Of a stretch of 64,000 nt of DNA, positions 1 to 8,230 are shown piece after piece (position 1 is the stretch's first letter; each line of letters starts with the position of its first letter). The notes under the pieces are model-generated. The model made no database searches. It had not been told where the DNA came from and saw only the letters and a list, made by a program, of their open reading frames with translations. Both the position numbers and the translations under genes were made by a program. The stretch comes from WJMT01 sp964599635 (lineage in GTDB: Bacteria; Acidobacteriota; Aminicenantia; Aminicenantales; Aminicenantaceae): positions 1 to 64,000 of the forward strand of contig CAZRGM010000013.1 of NCBI GenBank assembly GCA_964599635.1, given 5' to 3'.

Positions 1-151
1 GGCTTGCCTCAATGGTAAAAAAATGGCGATTAAAATTAAAGTACAAACAGAAAAAATGTTCAAGACATTGTTCTTGAAAAAGTCCTGCAGTTCGTTGAAA
101 ATAAGTTAATCATGAAAACATCGCCATTTTTTTATGAAGTGTCCAGGTTAA
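1..151 (+). repeat. Family A inverted-repeat element, right part (cut by window edge)
   Basis: Right portion of a dispersed element whose full form is seen at 27650-27900. It holds the two internal arms ATGGCGAT (near 24-31) and ATCGCCAT (near 119-126) and the right terminal end TGAAGTGTCCAGGTTAA. Bases 1-93 are identical to 63908-64000. The terminal ATG at 112 opens a reading frame that runs into the TonB receptor; in other copies the same frame stops after nine codons. Confidence 0.8.
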
Positions 152-174
152 AACCCGATTTAGAGAAAAAACAA

Positions 175-2949
175 GTGAGAAAAGGATACCTCAACTTATT
201 CCTATCTATAATTCTGACTGTCATTCTATTCTCTCATCTGACTTATCCTTTAGAGAGTGGAACCATTTGGGCTCAGGTCCTTGATTCAAGTCAAAATCCT
301 CTAAAGGACGTGACCCTAGTGATTTCAACAGAACAAGGCACCCAAGAAAGCAAATTCATGACAAATAATAAGGGACTCATCAAAGCATCCGGTTTTTCAC
401 CTGGAAAATATACAGTAAAACTTGGAAATCCTGAGTATAAAAGTTTCAGGGAAGAGAAATTATTTTTAAATCCGGGAGAATACCTTTTATTGAAGATTAC
501 CTTAGTGAGAGAAGACAAGAAAGGAAATTCAGAATGCCGCGTGGTCCACATAAATTATTCCAGCGCATCACAAGACACCCTGATCAACAGCCAGCAGATC
601 AAAGAGATGCCTTCAGGTCATAACACAGGGTCTTTGATTGAAAATCAGGACCTATCCGCCGTGACAGACCGGATTGATGTGGGTGGGTTATGGAGCGGGA
701 TTCCCGCCCTCTTCAGCGCCAGAGGAGCAAGCTCCTGGACACAAAATATATTTTTACTCAACGGGATGGATATTACAGATCCCTATCAAGGAGGAACGCC
801 TCTCCTGTATGCGGATATCTTTTCCCTGGATCATACCCGTCTGACCAATGCAGGCCATCCCCCAGAGTATATTCATCCGGGAGGATATCTGAATCTCGTC
901 ACCAGGGGGGGAACCAATGACTATCACGGCTCCCTCTCAGGTTTTTATATCCATCACTCCTTACAAAATTCCAATATCACCAAATCGCTTCAAAATGAAG
1001 GAATCGATGAAAATCATACCTTCGATTTTTTTACAGAAGGAAATTTCAGCTTTTCAGGACCCCTGATTTCAGAAAAATTATCCTTTTTCACTTCAGTGAC
1101 AGGATTTGACCTTTCCCGCGACCTGGCCGAGTTTGATGGCGAAAACAAAAGTTCTCTTCTCTCAGGCCTCTTAAGCCTCAGATATCAGCTGTCGCCAAAA
1201 AGCACATTCCGCTTGCTCTGGACAGGTCAATCTTTAAACCATTCCTCTCTCGGAGCAGGGAGAGAGATACCCTTCTCATCCACTCATATAACCTCACAAC
1301 ATTTCAATGTCATTCAGGCGTTATGGGACAGTCACATAAACCATCAACATCAATTCAGGGCTGCTATGGGATATGTCCAAGCAGAGAATGACTATGACTT
1401 TCAGGAAAAGACTACACTCCCCTACTCTCGGGAAATTTTATATAACACCTCCCTCGGGGGTGCGGCTCCGTTTGCGGAAGAAAATTTAAACAAAAAATTC
1501 ATATTCCTGTTTAATGGGGAATCGATTTTTTCAAAATTCTTAGGATTCAACCATACCCTGCGCTACGGCTTGAATATACAAATATCCTCTTCTTCTCAGG
1601 ATATTGACGTTATGGACAACATCCATCTTCTTTTCTTTGAAGGTCAACCCATCCAAACAGCCCGATACAACACCCCGGTATCCCATGAAGAAAAAGGATC
1701 CCATCTTAATCTCTATTTGCAGGACACTCTGACTTTCTCAAACTTATTTTCTTTTTATATCGGGGCTCATCTCTCTTCAGCAAGGGCATGGGTTCCAGAC
1801 ACACAGGAAGATCAAAATAAAATCAACTGGCTGAACATTTCACCGCGTTTGGGACTCATCATTCCTTTATCCAGGGCCAAAACCTCTGTCCTGAAGCTGT
1901 CTTATGCCCGATATTTCAACACTCTTCCATTAAAATACCTATCCTACGGAAACGCGGATGCTTTGGGTTCATTGATTTATGCCTGGGATGATAAAAATCA
2001 TGATCTAATGTTTCAAGAAAACGAACAAGGAGAACTTCTAAGACGGGAAGGCCCTCTTTATTCCTCCATAGATCCTCATATCCAGAGACCTTATGCTGAT
2101 GAGGCTATTATCTCTTATAAAATAAATTTTAAATCTACCTGGCGTTTAGCTCTCTCAGGATTTTACAGAAAATTCCAACTGGCTGTAAACACAAAAAATG
2201 GTGGAGTCCCCTTCTCTGAATATGATCCTCTCTATTATATTGACTCAGGAGATGATCAAATTCCAACCAATGACGATGACCTTATTTTTACCCTCTACAA
2301 CCAAAAAAAAGAAAGCCTGGGAAAGGATTTTTATCTCCTCTCCAATATTGAGGCTGATACCAGGGCTGCCTTCTACTATGGATTAGATGTAAATCTTGTC
2401 AAAAATTTCAATGATGACTTTTCAATTTTCTTCTCTTTTACGGCTACAAATACCGTAGGCACCACAAATCCAGGAAACACTGCTCTTGAAAATGATATCG
2501 GAGTTATCGGCTCTTTATTTGACAACCCCAATGCCATGATCAATACAGAAGGAAGGCCCTGTTTTGATCGAGGTTATACCGCCAGATTGGGATTCAAATA
2601 TTCAGCTCCCTTTGGTTTTCTTCTCTCCGGAATCGTCAAATACTACGATGGACAGCCGTTCTCGAGAAAAATCATCATCAAGGGACTCAACCAAGGGCCC
2701 TTTATCATCCAGGCTCATCCCAGTGGTGTTTCCAGATATGAATTCAACAGCACTGTAGATTTAAGACTGGAAAAAAGATTCCCTTTTGGAAACTCAAGAT
2801 TAAGACTCATGCTGGATGGATTTAATGTGCTCAACATGGGACTGGCCACCCAAGAGAATGAATGGACAGGCCCTGAATTTCCTCTCCGGTATGCCACTGA
2901 AATTCAATCCCCTAGAGTTTTTCGATTGGGAATATCCTATGAATTTTAA
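175..2949 (+). CDS. TonB-dependent receptor with carboxypeptidase-regulatory-like domain
   Basis: Outer-membrane receptor of the type that takes up large or scarce ligands using TonB-ExbBD energy; the ligand is unknown. From a GTG at 175 the protein begins with a short basic stretch and a hydrophobic signal segment (RKGYLNLFLSIILTVILF). A carboxypeptidase-regulatory-like beta domain follows (about residues 30-110), then a plug domain (about 130-245, with FLLNGMDITDPYQGG), then a long beta-barrel ending in aromatic FRLGISYEF. The frame is also open from an ATG at 112, but that start lies inside a family A repeat and would put 21 extra residues before the signal peptide, so 175 is preferred. 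Neither start has a clear Shine-Dalgarno. No TonB or ExbB is nearby; an orphan exbD lies at 35.8 kb. About 920 residues, normal for the family. Confidence 0.88.
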   Translation: MRKGYLNLFLSIILTVILFSHLTYPLESGTIWAQVLDSSQNPLKDVTLVISTEQGTQESKFMTNNKGLIKASGFSPGKYTVKLGNPEYKSFREEKLFLNPGEYLLLKITLVREDKKGNSECRVVHINYSSASQDTLINSQQIKEMPSGHNTGSLIENQDLSAVTDRIDVGGLWSGIPALFSARGASSWTQNIFLLNGMDITDPYQGGTPLLYADIFSLDHTRLTNAGHPPEYIHPGGYLNLVTRGGTNDYHGSLSGFYIHHSLQNSNITKSLQNEGIDENHTFDFFTEGNFSFSGPLISEKLSFFTSVTGFDLSRDLAEFDGENKSSLLSGLLSLRYQLSPKSTFRLLWTGQSLNHSSLGAGREIPFSSTHITSQHFNVIQALWDSHINHQHQFRAAMGYVQAENDYDFQEKTTLPYSREILYNTSLGGAAPFAEENLNKKFIFLFNGESIFSKFLGFNHTLRYGLNIQISSSSQDIDVMDNIHLLFFEGQPIQTARYNTPVSHEEKGSHLNLYLQDTLTFSNLFSFYIGAHLSSARAWVPDTQEDQNKINWLNISPRLGLIIPLSRAKTSVLKLSYARYFNTLPLKYLSYGNADALGSLIYAWDDKNHDLMFQENEQGELLRREGPLYSSIDPHIQRPYADEAIISYKINFKSTWRLALSGFYRKFQLAVNTKNGGVPFSEYDPLYYIDSGDDQIPTNDDDLIFTLYNQKKESLGKDFYLLSNIEADTRAAFYYGLDVNLVKNFNDDFSIFFSFTATNTVGTTNPGNTALENDIGVIGSLFDNPNAMINTEGRPCFDRGYTARLGFKYSAPFGFLLSGIVKYYDGQPFSRKIIIKGLNQGPFIIQAHPSGVSRYEFNSTVDLRLEKRFPFGNSRLRLMLDGFNVLNMGLATQENEWTGPEFPLRYATEIQSPRVFRLGISYEF

Positions 2950-2973
2950 TCTGATTATTCATAAACGAATGTT

Positions 2974-3161
2974 GAAATTTGGGTATTGCTTTTGCTTACT
3001 AAAGATTTTTTACGCCATTCCTTGCACTGCGTTTTCGGCTGCTGCGCAACTCCCCCCGTCCGTGGGTCAAACATGCTCCCAGTTCAGCTTTGCTGAGTTC
3101 CCTCAAACACAGCCCTCAGAAGGCTAAATCTTTAATGCCGCTTTATCAACACCCAAATTTC
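2974..3161 (-). repeat. Family C inverted-repeat element, copy 1
   Basis: About 190 bp element with imperfect terminal inverted repeats GAAATTTGGGTATT and AACACCCAAATTTC. Its core, including CCCCCCGTCCGTGGGTCA, matches the reverse complement of the copies at 35.6 kb and 61.9 kb. It begins 25 bases after the TonB receptor stop. No convincing gene: short frames crossing it follow only the repeat. Confidence 0.75.
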
Positions 3162-3228
3162 CTGGAGTTTGCGTTATCAATATTATATAGAATATCTAGC
3201 CTTAATTATTCACGAGTCGAGATGGCTT

Positions 3229-3370
3229 AGAGGAGAAAGGCAAGGGATGAGGAATCCCCTGTAAGGGCTGAGCGGGCAGGGTTCCTCTTTAGAGGAGAGC
3301 GAAGACCGAGCGGGAGTGAGATTCCTCGCTGGGGAATCGAACGGGTGATGAATCCCTTGCCTTTTCCTCT
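3229..3370. repeat. Family B palindrome-ended element, copy 1
   Basis: 142 bp element with near-perfect terminal inverted repeats (AGAGGAGAAAGGCAAGGGAT at 3229-3248 and ATCCCTTGCCTTTTCCTCT at 3352-3370, one indel). Inside are a hairpin CCTCTTTAGAGG and a second pair GAGGAATC (3249-3256) with GATTCCTC (3320-3327). The core is about 90% the same as copy 2 at 17.6 kb. The flanks at about 3211-3218 (CACGAGTC) and 3415-3422 (GACTCGTG) form an outer inverted pair that resembles family A ends, so this gap is a composite of nested repeats. Apart from the promoter at 3462-3489, nothing else is recognisable in 2950-3538. Confidence 0.75.
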
Positions 3371-3461
3371 CATAAAGTTTTTTGGAGCGCAAACCACACC
3401 CGAATTTCAGTTTGACTCGTGAAGTTTTAGGTTGATTTATAGGGAATCATGAAAAAATATT

Positions 3462-3489
3462 TTGACAATCGGCCGAAATACCATAAAAT
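3462..3489 (+). promoter_or_regulatory. Predicted sigma70-type promoter for the HdrD-like gene
   Basis: TTGACA at 3462-3467, 16 bp spacer, TAAAAT at 3484-3489. The gene starts at 3539 with a strong AAAGGAGG Shine-Dalgarno just before it. Confidence 0.55.
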
Positions 3490-3538
3490 GAGCACAAACC
3501 ATGAATAATGAAAGTCCCAGGCTAGGAAAGGAGGAATA

Positions 3539-5554
3539 ATGCTTTCCACTGCAGGAAAAATCATTTTTAGCTTAATTATCGTGGCCACTTTTTTGGCATT
3601 TATGATTCCTGTTGTCTATCGAATCCGAATCATTCTTAAAGGAAAAAAAGATAAACGGTTTAATCACATACTTAAAAGAATTTGGGATGCCCTGACAAAG
3701 ATATTTCTTCAGAGATGCACATTAAGAAATGAACGCATATGGACAGGACTCATCCATGTCTTCATCTTCTATGGAGCTTTGACTTTCGATACCATGTCTG
3801 TCAATCATATTCTAGAGGGGTATATTCCCCACTTTTATCTTTTTGGGAAGGGGAACTTCGGCCTTTTCTTCTCTTTCCTCGTTAATTTATTCGCTGTTTT
3901 GGTGATAGTAGCTGTCATTTATATGTCCATAAGAAGATTTATCATCAAACCCAAAGCTTATAACACCACTCCTCTGGATTCGGCTGTGATCTATATCCTT
4001 CTGACTATTGTTACCTTAAGTTATCTTTATTTTGAAACCTTTTCCATCGCCCATCTCCCTGGGACAGAAAGACTTTCATTTATAGGGACTCCTCTAGCCC
4101 AAATGGTGAGCCGTTCAGGGCTCACCGCTTCGTCTATTTCATTTCATTTTCATTTTTCATGGTGGCTTCATATTCTGATTGTATTTGGATTTATTGCCTA
4201 TGTCCCTCATTCAAAATACTTTCACATGTTTGCCGGGTCGTTTAATGTTTTAGTCAGAAGAAGCGACCCAATGGGAGCTTTGGAAGCTATTGACATCGAA
4301 CATTCAGAAGTGTTTGGTGTGGAAAAAGCTACCGATTATACATGGAAAGACCTGTTAGATACATTTGCCTGCACGGAATGCGGGAGATGTCAGGATGTTT
4401 GCCCTGCTTTTCTATCGGGAAAACCACTGTCTCCCAAAATGATCATTTTCAATCTGAAAAAACATTTATTGGAAAATGGGAAAAAATATATTGCCAATAA
4501 ACAAGACCAAATAGACCCTTTAATGAAAGGAACTTTCACTGACGATGAAATCTGGACCTGCACCACATGCGGGGCCTGTATGCATGTGTGCCCTGTAGAG
4601 ATCGAACACATCCCCAAAATAGTGGGTTTAAGGCAGGGTCAGGTGCTTATGGAGAGCAAATTCCCGCCAGAGCTCAATCAATTCTTCAAAAATATGGAAA
4701 CAAACAGCAATCCCTGGGGTATTGGATTTTCAGAAAGAGCGGACTGGGCAGAGGGTATGAATGTGAAATTAATCCAGGACAACCCAGATGCAGAGTATCT
4801 TCTCTGGGCGGGATGTGCGGGTTCTTTTGATGAACGGGGTAAAAAAATTACTCATTCAATGGTCAAAATTTTAAATAAAGCAGGCATTGACTTTGGTATT
4901 TTAGGCACTGAAGAAAAATGCTGCGGGGACTCCTCAAAAAGGCTGGGAAATGAATATCTCTTTCAGATGCTGGCTGCAGAAGTCATCAATCTATTTCATA
5001 AATATGGAATCAAAAAAGTAATCACCATGTGTCCTCATGGTTTTAACACCTTTAAAAATGATTATCCCAAACTTCTGGATATAGTCCCGGAAATTAAGAA
5101 AGATTCAGCGGAGCATTTCAAAAAAATCGAATTCATCCATGATGTCCATCTGATCAACAAACTCATCAAAGAAAACCGTCTCCCTCTGAACCATAAAATA
5201 GAACAAAAATTAACCTATCATGATTCCTGTTATCTGGGCCGTCACAACAACATCATCAATGAACCAAGAGAAATACTAAATTCATTAGGTGCACAGAAGC
5301 TAACAGAACTTAAGAATAACAAAGAACACAGCTTCTGCTGCGGAGCCGGGGGAGGACTGATGTGGGCTGAAGAATCTATTGGAGAGAGGATTAACCATAT
5401 GAGAGCTCAGGAAATCATAGACTCTCACGCAAAAATAGCGGCCACTTCCTGTCCCTTTTGTCTGACTATGCTCCAAGATGCCATGGGTGATAAAGAGATT
5501 GAAGATATCCAAATCAAAGACATCACTCAATTGGTGGCTGAATGTCTGGATTAG
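3539..5554 (+). CDS. Membrane-bound HdrD-like Fe-S oxidoreductase (EMO-type)
   Basis: Predicted membrane electron-transfer protein. The first 240 or so residues hold several hydrophobic spans in the style of the NarI/DUF3483 haem b domain. Two ferredoxin-type 4Fe-4S motifs follow: CTECGRCQDVCP from C278 and CTTCGACMHVCP from C341. The C-terminal half has two cysteine-rich CCG domains (WAGCAGSF...KCCGDSS and CYLGRHNN...FCCGAGGG), as in HdrD and GlpC. In other bacteria proteins with this layout link electron-transfer flavoprotein to menaquinone during acyl-CoA oxidation (EMO); that role is inferred here from architecture. An acyl-CoA dehydrogenase lies at 36.4 kb, but no etfAB is in the window. 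Single gene with its own promoter and strong SD. It could instead serve lactate or glycerol-3-phosphate oxidation. Confidence 0.85.
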   Translation: MLSTAGKIIFSLIIVATFLAFMIPVVYRIRIILKGKKDKRFNHILKRIWDALTKIFLQRCTLRNERIWTGLIHVFIFYGALTFDTMSVNHILEGYIPHFYLFGKGNFGLFFSFLVNLFAVLVIVAVIYMSIRRFIIKPKAYNTTPLDSAVIYILLTIVTLSYLYFETFSIAHLPGTERLSFIGTPLAQMVSRSGLTASSISFHFHFSWWLHILIVFGFIAYVPHSKYFHMFAGSFNVLVRRSDPMGALEAIDIEHSEVFGVEKATDYTWKDLLDTFACTECGRCQDVCPAFLSGKPLSPKMIIFNLKKHLLENGKKYIANKQDQIDPLMKGTFTDDEIWTCTTCGACMHVCPVEIEHIPKIVGLRQGQVLMESKFPPELNQFFKNMETNSNPWGIGFSERADWAEGMNVKLIQDNPDAEYLLWAGCAGSFDERGKKITHSMVKILNKAGIDFGILGTEEKCCGDSSKRLGNEYLFQMLAAEVINLFHKYGIKKVITMCPHGFNTFKNDYPKLLDIVPEIKKDSAEHFKKIEFIHDVHLINKLIKENRLPLNHKIEQKLTYHDSCYLGRHNNIINEPREILNSLGAQKLTELKNNKEHSFCCGAGGGLMWAEESIGERINHMRAQEIIDSHAKIAATSCPFCLTMLQDAMGDKEIEDIQIKDITQLVAECLD

Positions 5555-5589
5555 AGGCTAAAATTCAAGCCCTATTCGAATAGTCTATT

Positions 5590-6627
5590 TTATGAACGGC
5601 CAAGGATCTGATGAAAAGCGGCGACAGCCTGTTCTATGTCGCTGTCATCAATTCCTCTATTGGTGACGAAACGAATCCCCTGAGGGACAGGAAGAGCCAG
5701 GATCTTTTTCTGTTTCAATCTTTCCAAGAGATCGGGGACAGACAAATCCGGATGTTCAAAGCCAAAAATAATGATATCTGTTTCAACCTCTTCTGGATTT
5801 AGCTTTATTCCAGGGAGTTGATAGATGCCGAGAGCCAGTTTTTTAGCCCTTTCATGATCCTCTCTCAACCGGTCCACCATATTTTCCAATGCCAAAATAC
5901 CCGGAGCTGCGATAACACCGGCCTGCCTCATTCCCCCTCCCAAAGCTTTTCTGATCCTTCGGCTGTAATCAATAAAATCTCTGGGCCCTGCCAGAATGGA
6001 ACCAATAGGAGCAGATAACCCTTTTGAAAGACAGAACATAACGGAATCCGCAGTCTCAGCATAATCTTTAACCGAAATTCCAGAAGCCACACTGGCATTG
6101 AATATCCGGGCACCGTCCAGATGAACCTTAACCCCATGTTGTTCCGCTACTTTTCTTATGGTTTTCATATTCTCCAAAGGGACTACGGCTCCTCCCCAAT
6201 TATTATGGGTATTTTCTATGCAGATTAAAGAAGTCCTTGGGATCTGGACTGATGGCTTTTTTATGTTTTTTTCGACCTCCTCTGGATCCAGAGCACCCCT
6301 TTGGGAATGCAGCACTCTGGGAGAAACTCGCGAAATAAAAGTCATGTGCGTGGATTCCATGTTATAAATGTGAGAGCGAGCCTCTATGATTACCTCATCC
6401 AATTCACTCGTCCAGGCCTTTATGGCAATCGAATTTCCCATGGTTCCTGAAGGGACAAACAGTGAAGCTTCTTTCCCTATGATCTCAGATGATAAAGATT
6501 CCAGTCTCTTTACGGTAGGATCATCTCCCAAAACATCATCCCCCACCACAGCCTCTGCCATAGCTTTTCGCATCTCTGGAGTGGGTTGGGTGACAGTATC
6601 TGAACGAAAATCCGAAAATTTTTTCAT
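5590..6627 (-). CDS. ltaE: Low-specificity L-threonine aldolase
   Basis: PLP enzyme that splits threonine or allo-threonine into glycine and acetaldehyde. The product spans the full family length (345 residues), beginning with FRSDTVTQPTPEMRKAM, the classic N-terminus. The PLP lysine lies in FCLSKGLSAPIGS and the aspartate in HLDGARIFNA. ATG at 6627 is chosen because AAGGAGG sits seven bases upstream; the GTG at 6633 in the same frame is too close to that SD. It converges on the preceding HdrD-like gene with a 35 bp gap and no obvious terminator. Upstream lies a tandem 13-mer (6696-6722). Confidence 0.93.
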   Translation of the reverse strand: MKKFSDFRSDTVTQPTPEMRKAMAEAVVGDDVLGDDPTVKRLESLSSEIIGKEASLFVPSGTMGNSIAIKAWTSELDEVIIEARSHIYNMESTHMTFISRVSPRVLHSQRGALDPEEVEKNIKKPSVQIPRTSLICIENTHNNWGGAVVPLENMKTIRKVAEQHGVKVHLDGARIFNASVASGISVKDYAETADSVMFCLSKGLSAPIGSILAGPRDFIDYSRRIRKALGGGMRQAGVIAAPGILALENMVDRLREDHERAKKLALGIYQLPGIKLNPEEVETDIIIFGFEHPDLSVPDLLERLKQKKILALPVPQGIRFVTNRGIDDSDIEQAVAAFHQILGRS

Positions 6628-6695
6628 GAGCACTCCTCCTTGTTCATCTAAAAAAACGGCTCCTGGATAATCATAATTTTCTGGCTTATTTATAC

Positions 6696-6722
6696 TTTAA
6701 ACTTTCAAATTTAAACTTTCAA
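6696..6722. repeat. Tandem 13-mer TTTAAACTTTCAA (two copies)
   Basis: TTTAAACTTTCAA at 6696-6708 and again at 6710-6722, period 14. It lies just upstream of a TATAAA (minus strand, 6694-6689) that could be the -10 box of the threonine aldolase gene, so it may be a binding site. No known regulator is recognised. A weak family A left-end remnant may follow near 6761-6780. Confidence 0.45.
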
Positions 6723-6792
6723 TAAAAACATCTTTACTCTCATAAGAAAGTTTGTTTCTTTACCTGGATGATTGGCAGCAACTCTTTTCCTG

Positions 6793-6821
6793 TTTACTTG
6801 GTTATCAATCTATGGTATAGA
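6793..6821 (+). promoter_or_regulatory. Possible promoter of the PASTA-rpe gene group
   Basis: TTTACT at 6793-6798, 17 bp spacer, TATAGA at 6816-6821. The -35 box is weak. The gene starts at 6849 without a clear Shine-Dalgarno. Confidence 0.35.
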
Positions 6822-6848
6822 TAAATTTGACCCCTGGTTAGAAATAAA

Positions 6849-7562
6849 ATGATAAATAAATACTACAAAATACTGGTGATAACCCTTATTTTTTTAGATC
6901 TATTTTTTCTCTCTGCGACATTAGCCTATAAAATGACTGTAGCTGGAGAAATGACCAATGTTCCTGACCTGAGCGGGATTTCACTTGAGGAAGCCAGGAA
7001 AATACTTCAGGAAAAAAAACTTTCCATTGTTAAAACCGGTGTGGAGTTAAGCAAACACTTTGAGAGAGGAAAAATAATTGCTCAGTATCCACCTCCTAAA
7101 TCAAGAGTCAAACTCAATAAAATAGTTAAAGTCACTTTGAGTGCCGGGATAGAAAAAGTTAAAGTTCCGCCATTAACAGGCCAAAATCTTTTATCTGTAG
7201 ATAAAACATTTCAGGAGACAGGCCTCATTAAGGGAAACATATCACACGTTCATACCTCCCGTTTTCCAGCCGGAAGAATCATCAGTCAATATCCTCCAGA
7301 GCAATCCGAAGTTCCGGTAAGCTCCCAGGTTAGTTTATTGGTAAGCCAGGGAAGCTCAGAAGAAAGATATTTAATGCCGGATCTATTAGGAAAAGAGGCA
7401 TCCGTAATTATCCGGAAATTAAAAGATCTCGGGTTTCAGATAGGAGACATTAGGCGTTCCTATTATCCCGGGCTTAAAAGTGGAATCATCATCAATCAAA
7501 ATCCGAGTCAAGGAACTCAGATAAGAAAAAGAAATATCATATCACTGGAGGTCAGTCTATAA
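6849..7562 (+). CDS. Membrane-anchored protein with three PASTA domains
   Basis: 237 residues: one N-terminal membrane span (about residues 8-28, LVITLIFLDLFFLSATLAY), then three PASTA repeats (about 34-98, 100-168 and 171-237). Each begins with a P-x-L-x-G phrase (VPDLSGIS, VPPLTGQN, MPDLLGKE) and ends near NQNP or QYPP. PASTA domains bind muropeptides or act as spacers on PknB kinases and PBPs. Here there is no kinase or transpeptidase domain, so it is a stand-alone periplasmic PASTA protein of unknown partner. Its stop overlaps the rpe start (TAATG), which implies translational coupling. Confidence 0.85.
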   Translation: MINKYYKILVITLIFLDLFFLSATLAYKMTVAGEMTNVPDLSGISLEEARKILQEKKLSIVKTGVELSKHFERGKIIAQYPPPKSRVKLNKIVKVTLSAGIEKVKVPPLTGQNLLSVDKTFQETGLIKGNISHVHTSRFPAGRIISQYPPEQSEVPVSSQVSLLVSQGSSEERYLMPDLLGKEASVIIRKLKDLGFQIGDIRRSYYPGLKSGIIINQNPSQGTQIRKRNIISLEVSL

Positions 7563-8230
7563 TGATACAAATCGCTCCATCCATTCTTTCCACGGATTAC
7601 TCCAATCTAGGGAAAGCTGTAAAGATTGCAGATAGAGGAAAAGCTGACTTAATCCATATCGACATCATGGACGGCCATTTTGTTCCCAATCTGACATTCG
7701 GGCCAAAACTTATTTCAGACCTAAAAAAAATAACGGATCTTCCTCTCGATGTGCATCTTATGGTGGATCATCCCAGAGAATTCATACCAAAATTTAGTGA
7801 AGCTGGGGCTGATTGGATCTCTTTCCAAATTGAAGCCACCGTTCACGCCCATAAAGACATAACCATGATCAAAGAGCTCGGGAAAAAAGCAGGAGTGGTT
7901 TTAAACCCAGCCACCCCCCTATATATACTGACTGAGATTATAAGAGAAGCGGACTATGTCCTTATTATGTCAGTCAATCCAGGATGGGGCGGCCAAGATT
8001 TTATTGAGACAAGTCTTAACAAAATATCTCAACTTAAAAGTATGATTCAAGAACAAAACCTTGACACTCAAATCGAAGTCGATGGAGGAGTTAAACTTGA
8101 GAATATGGAAAAAATAGTAAAAAGTGGGGCAGATATCCTCGTCATAGGTTCAGCCATATATGATAGTCAAAATCCCCTGGAAACACTCAGCCAGATAAAA
8201 ATAAATCTAAAAAAATATAACCAAAAATGA
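7562..8230 (+). CDS. rpe: Ribulose-phosphate 3-epimerase
   Basis: Interconverts ribulose 5-phosphate and xylulose 5-phosphate in the pentose phosphate pathway. 222-residue TIM barrel of normal length. It opens with IAPSILSTDYSNLG and has the metal and catalytic segments HIDIMDGHFVPNLTFGP, DVHLMV, MSVNPGWGGQ and EVDGGV. The start overlaps the PASTA gene stop, and the end overlaps the epimerase start by four bases (8227-8230), so the three are probably one transcript. Confidence 0.97.
   Translation: MIQIAPSILSTDYSNLGKAVKIADRGKADLIHIDIMDGHFVPNLTFGPKLISDLKKITDLPLDVHLMVDHPREFIPKFSEAGADWISFQIEATVHAHKDITMIKELGKKAGVVLNPATPLYILTEIIREADYVLIMSVNPGWGGQDFIETSLNKISQLKSMIQEQNLDTQIEVDGGVKLENMEKIVKSGADILVIGSAIYDSQNPLETLSQIKINLKKYNQK

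Noticed and set aside
2816..3127. 103-codon frame starting inside the TonB receptor gene
   Set aside because: Lies over the receptor C-terminus in another frame and runs into the family C repeat; no SD.
3210..3392. Minus-strand frames in family B (also 17619-17867) with shared peptide PFDSPARNLTPAR
   Set aside because: The shared peptide follows only the repeat DNA; no start signal, no conserved ends beyond the repeat.
5555..5589. CTATTCGAATAG palindrome as a terminator between convergent genes
   Set aside because: The stem is short and AT rich with no T-run; not supported.
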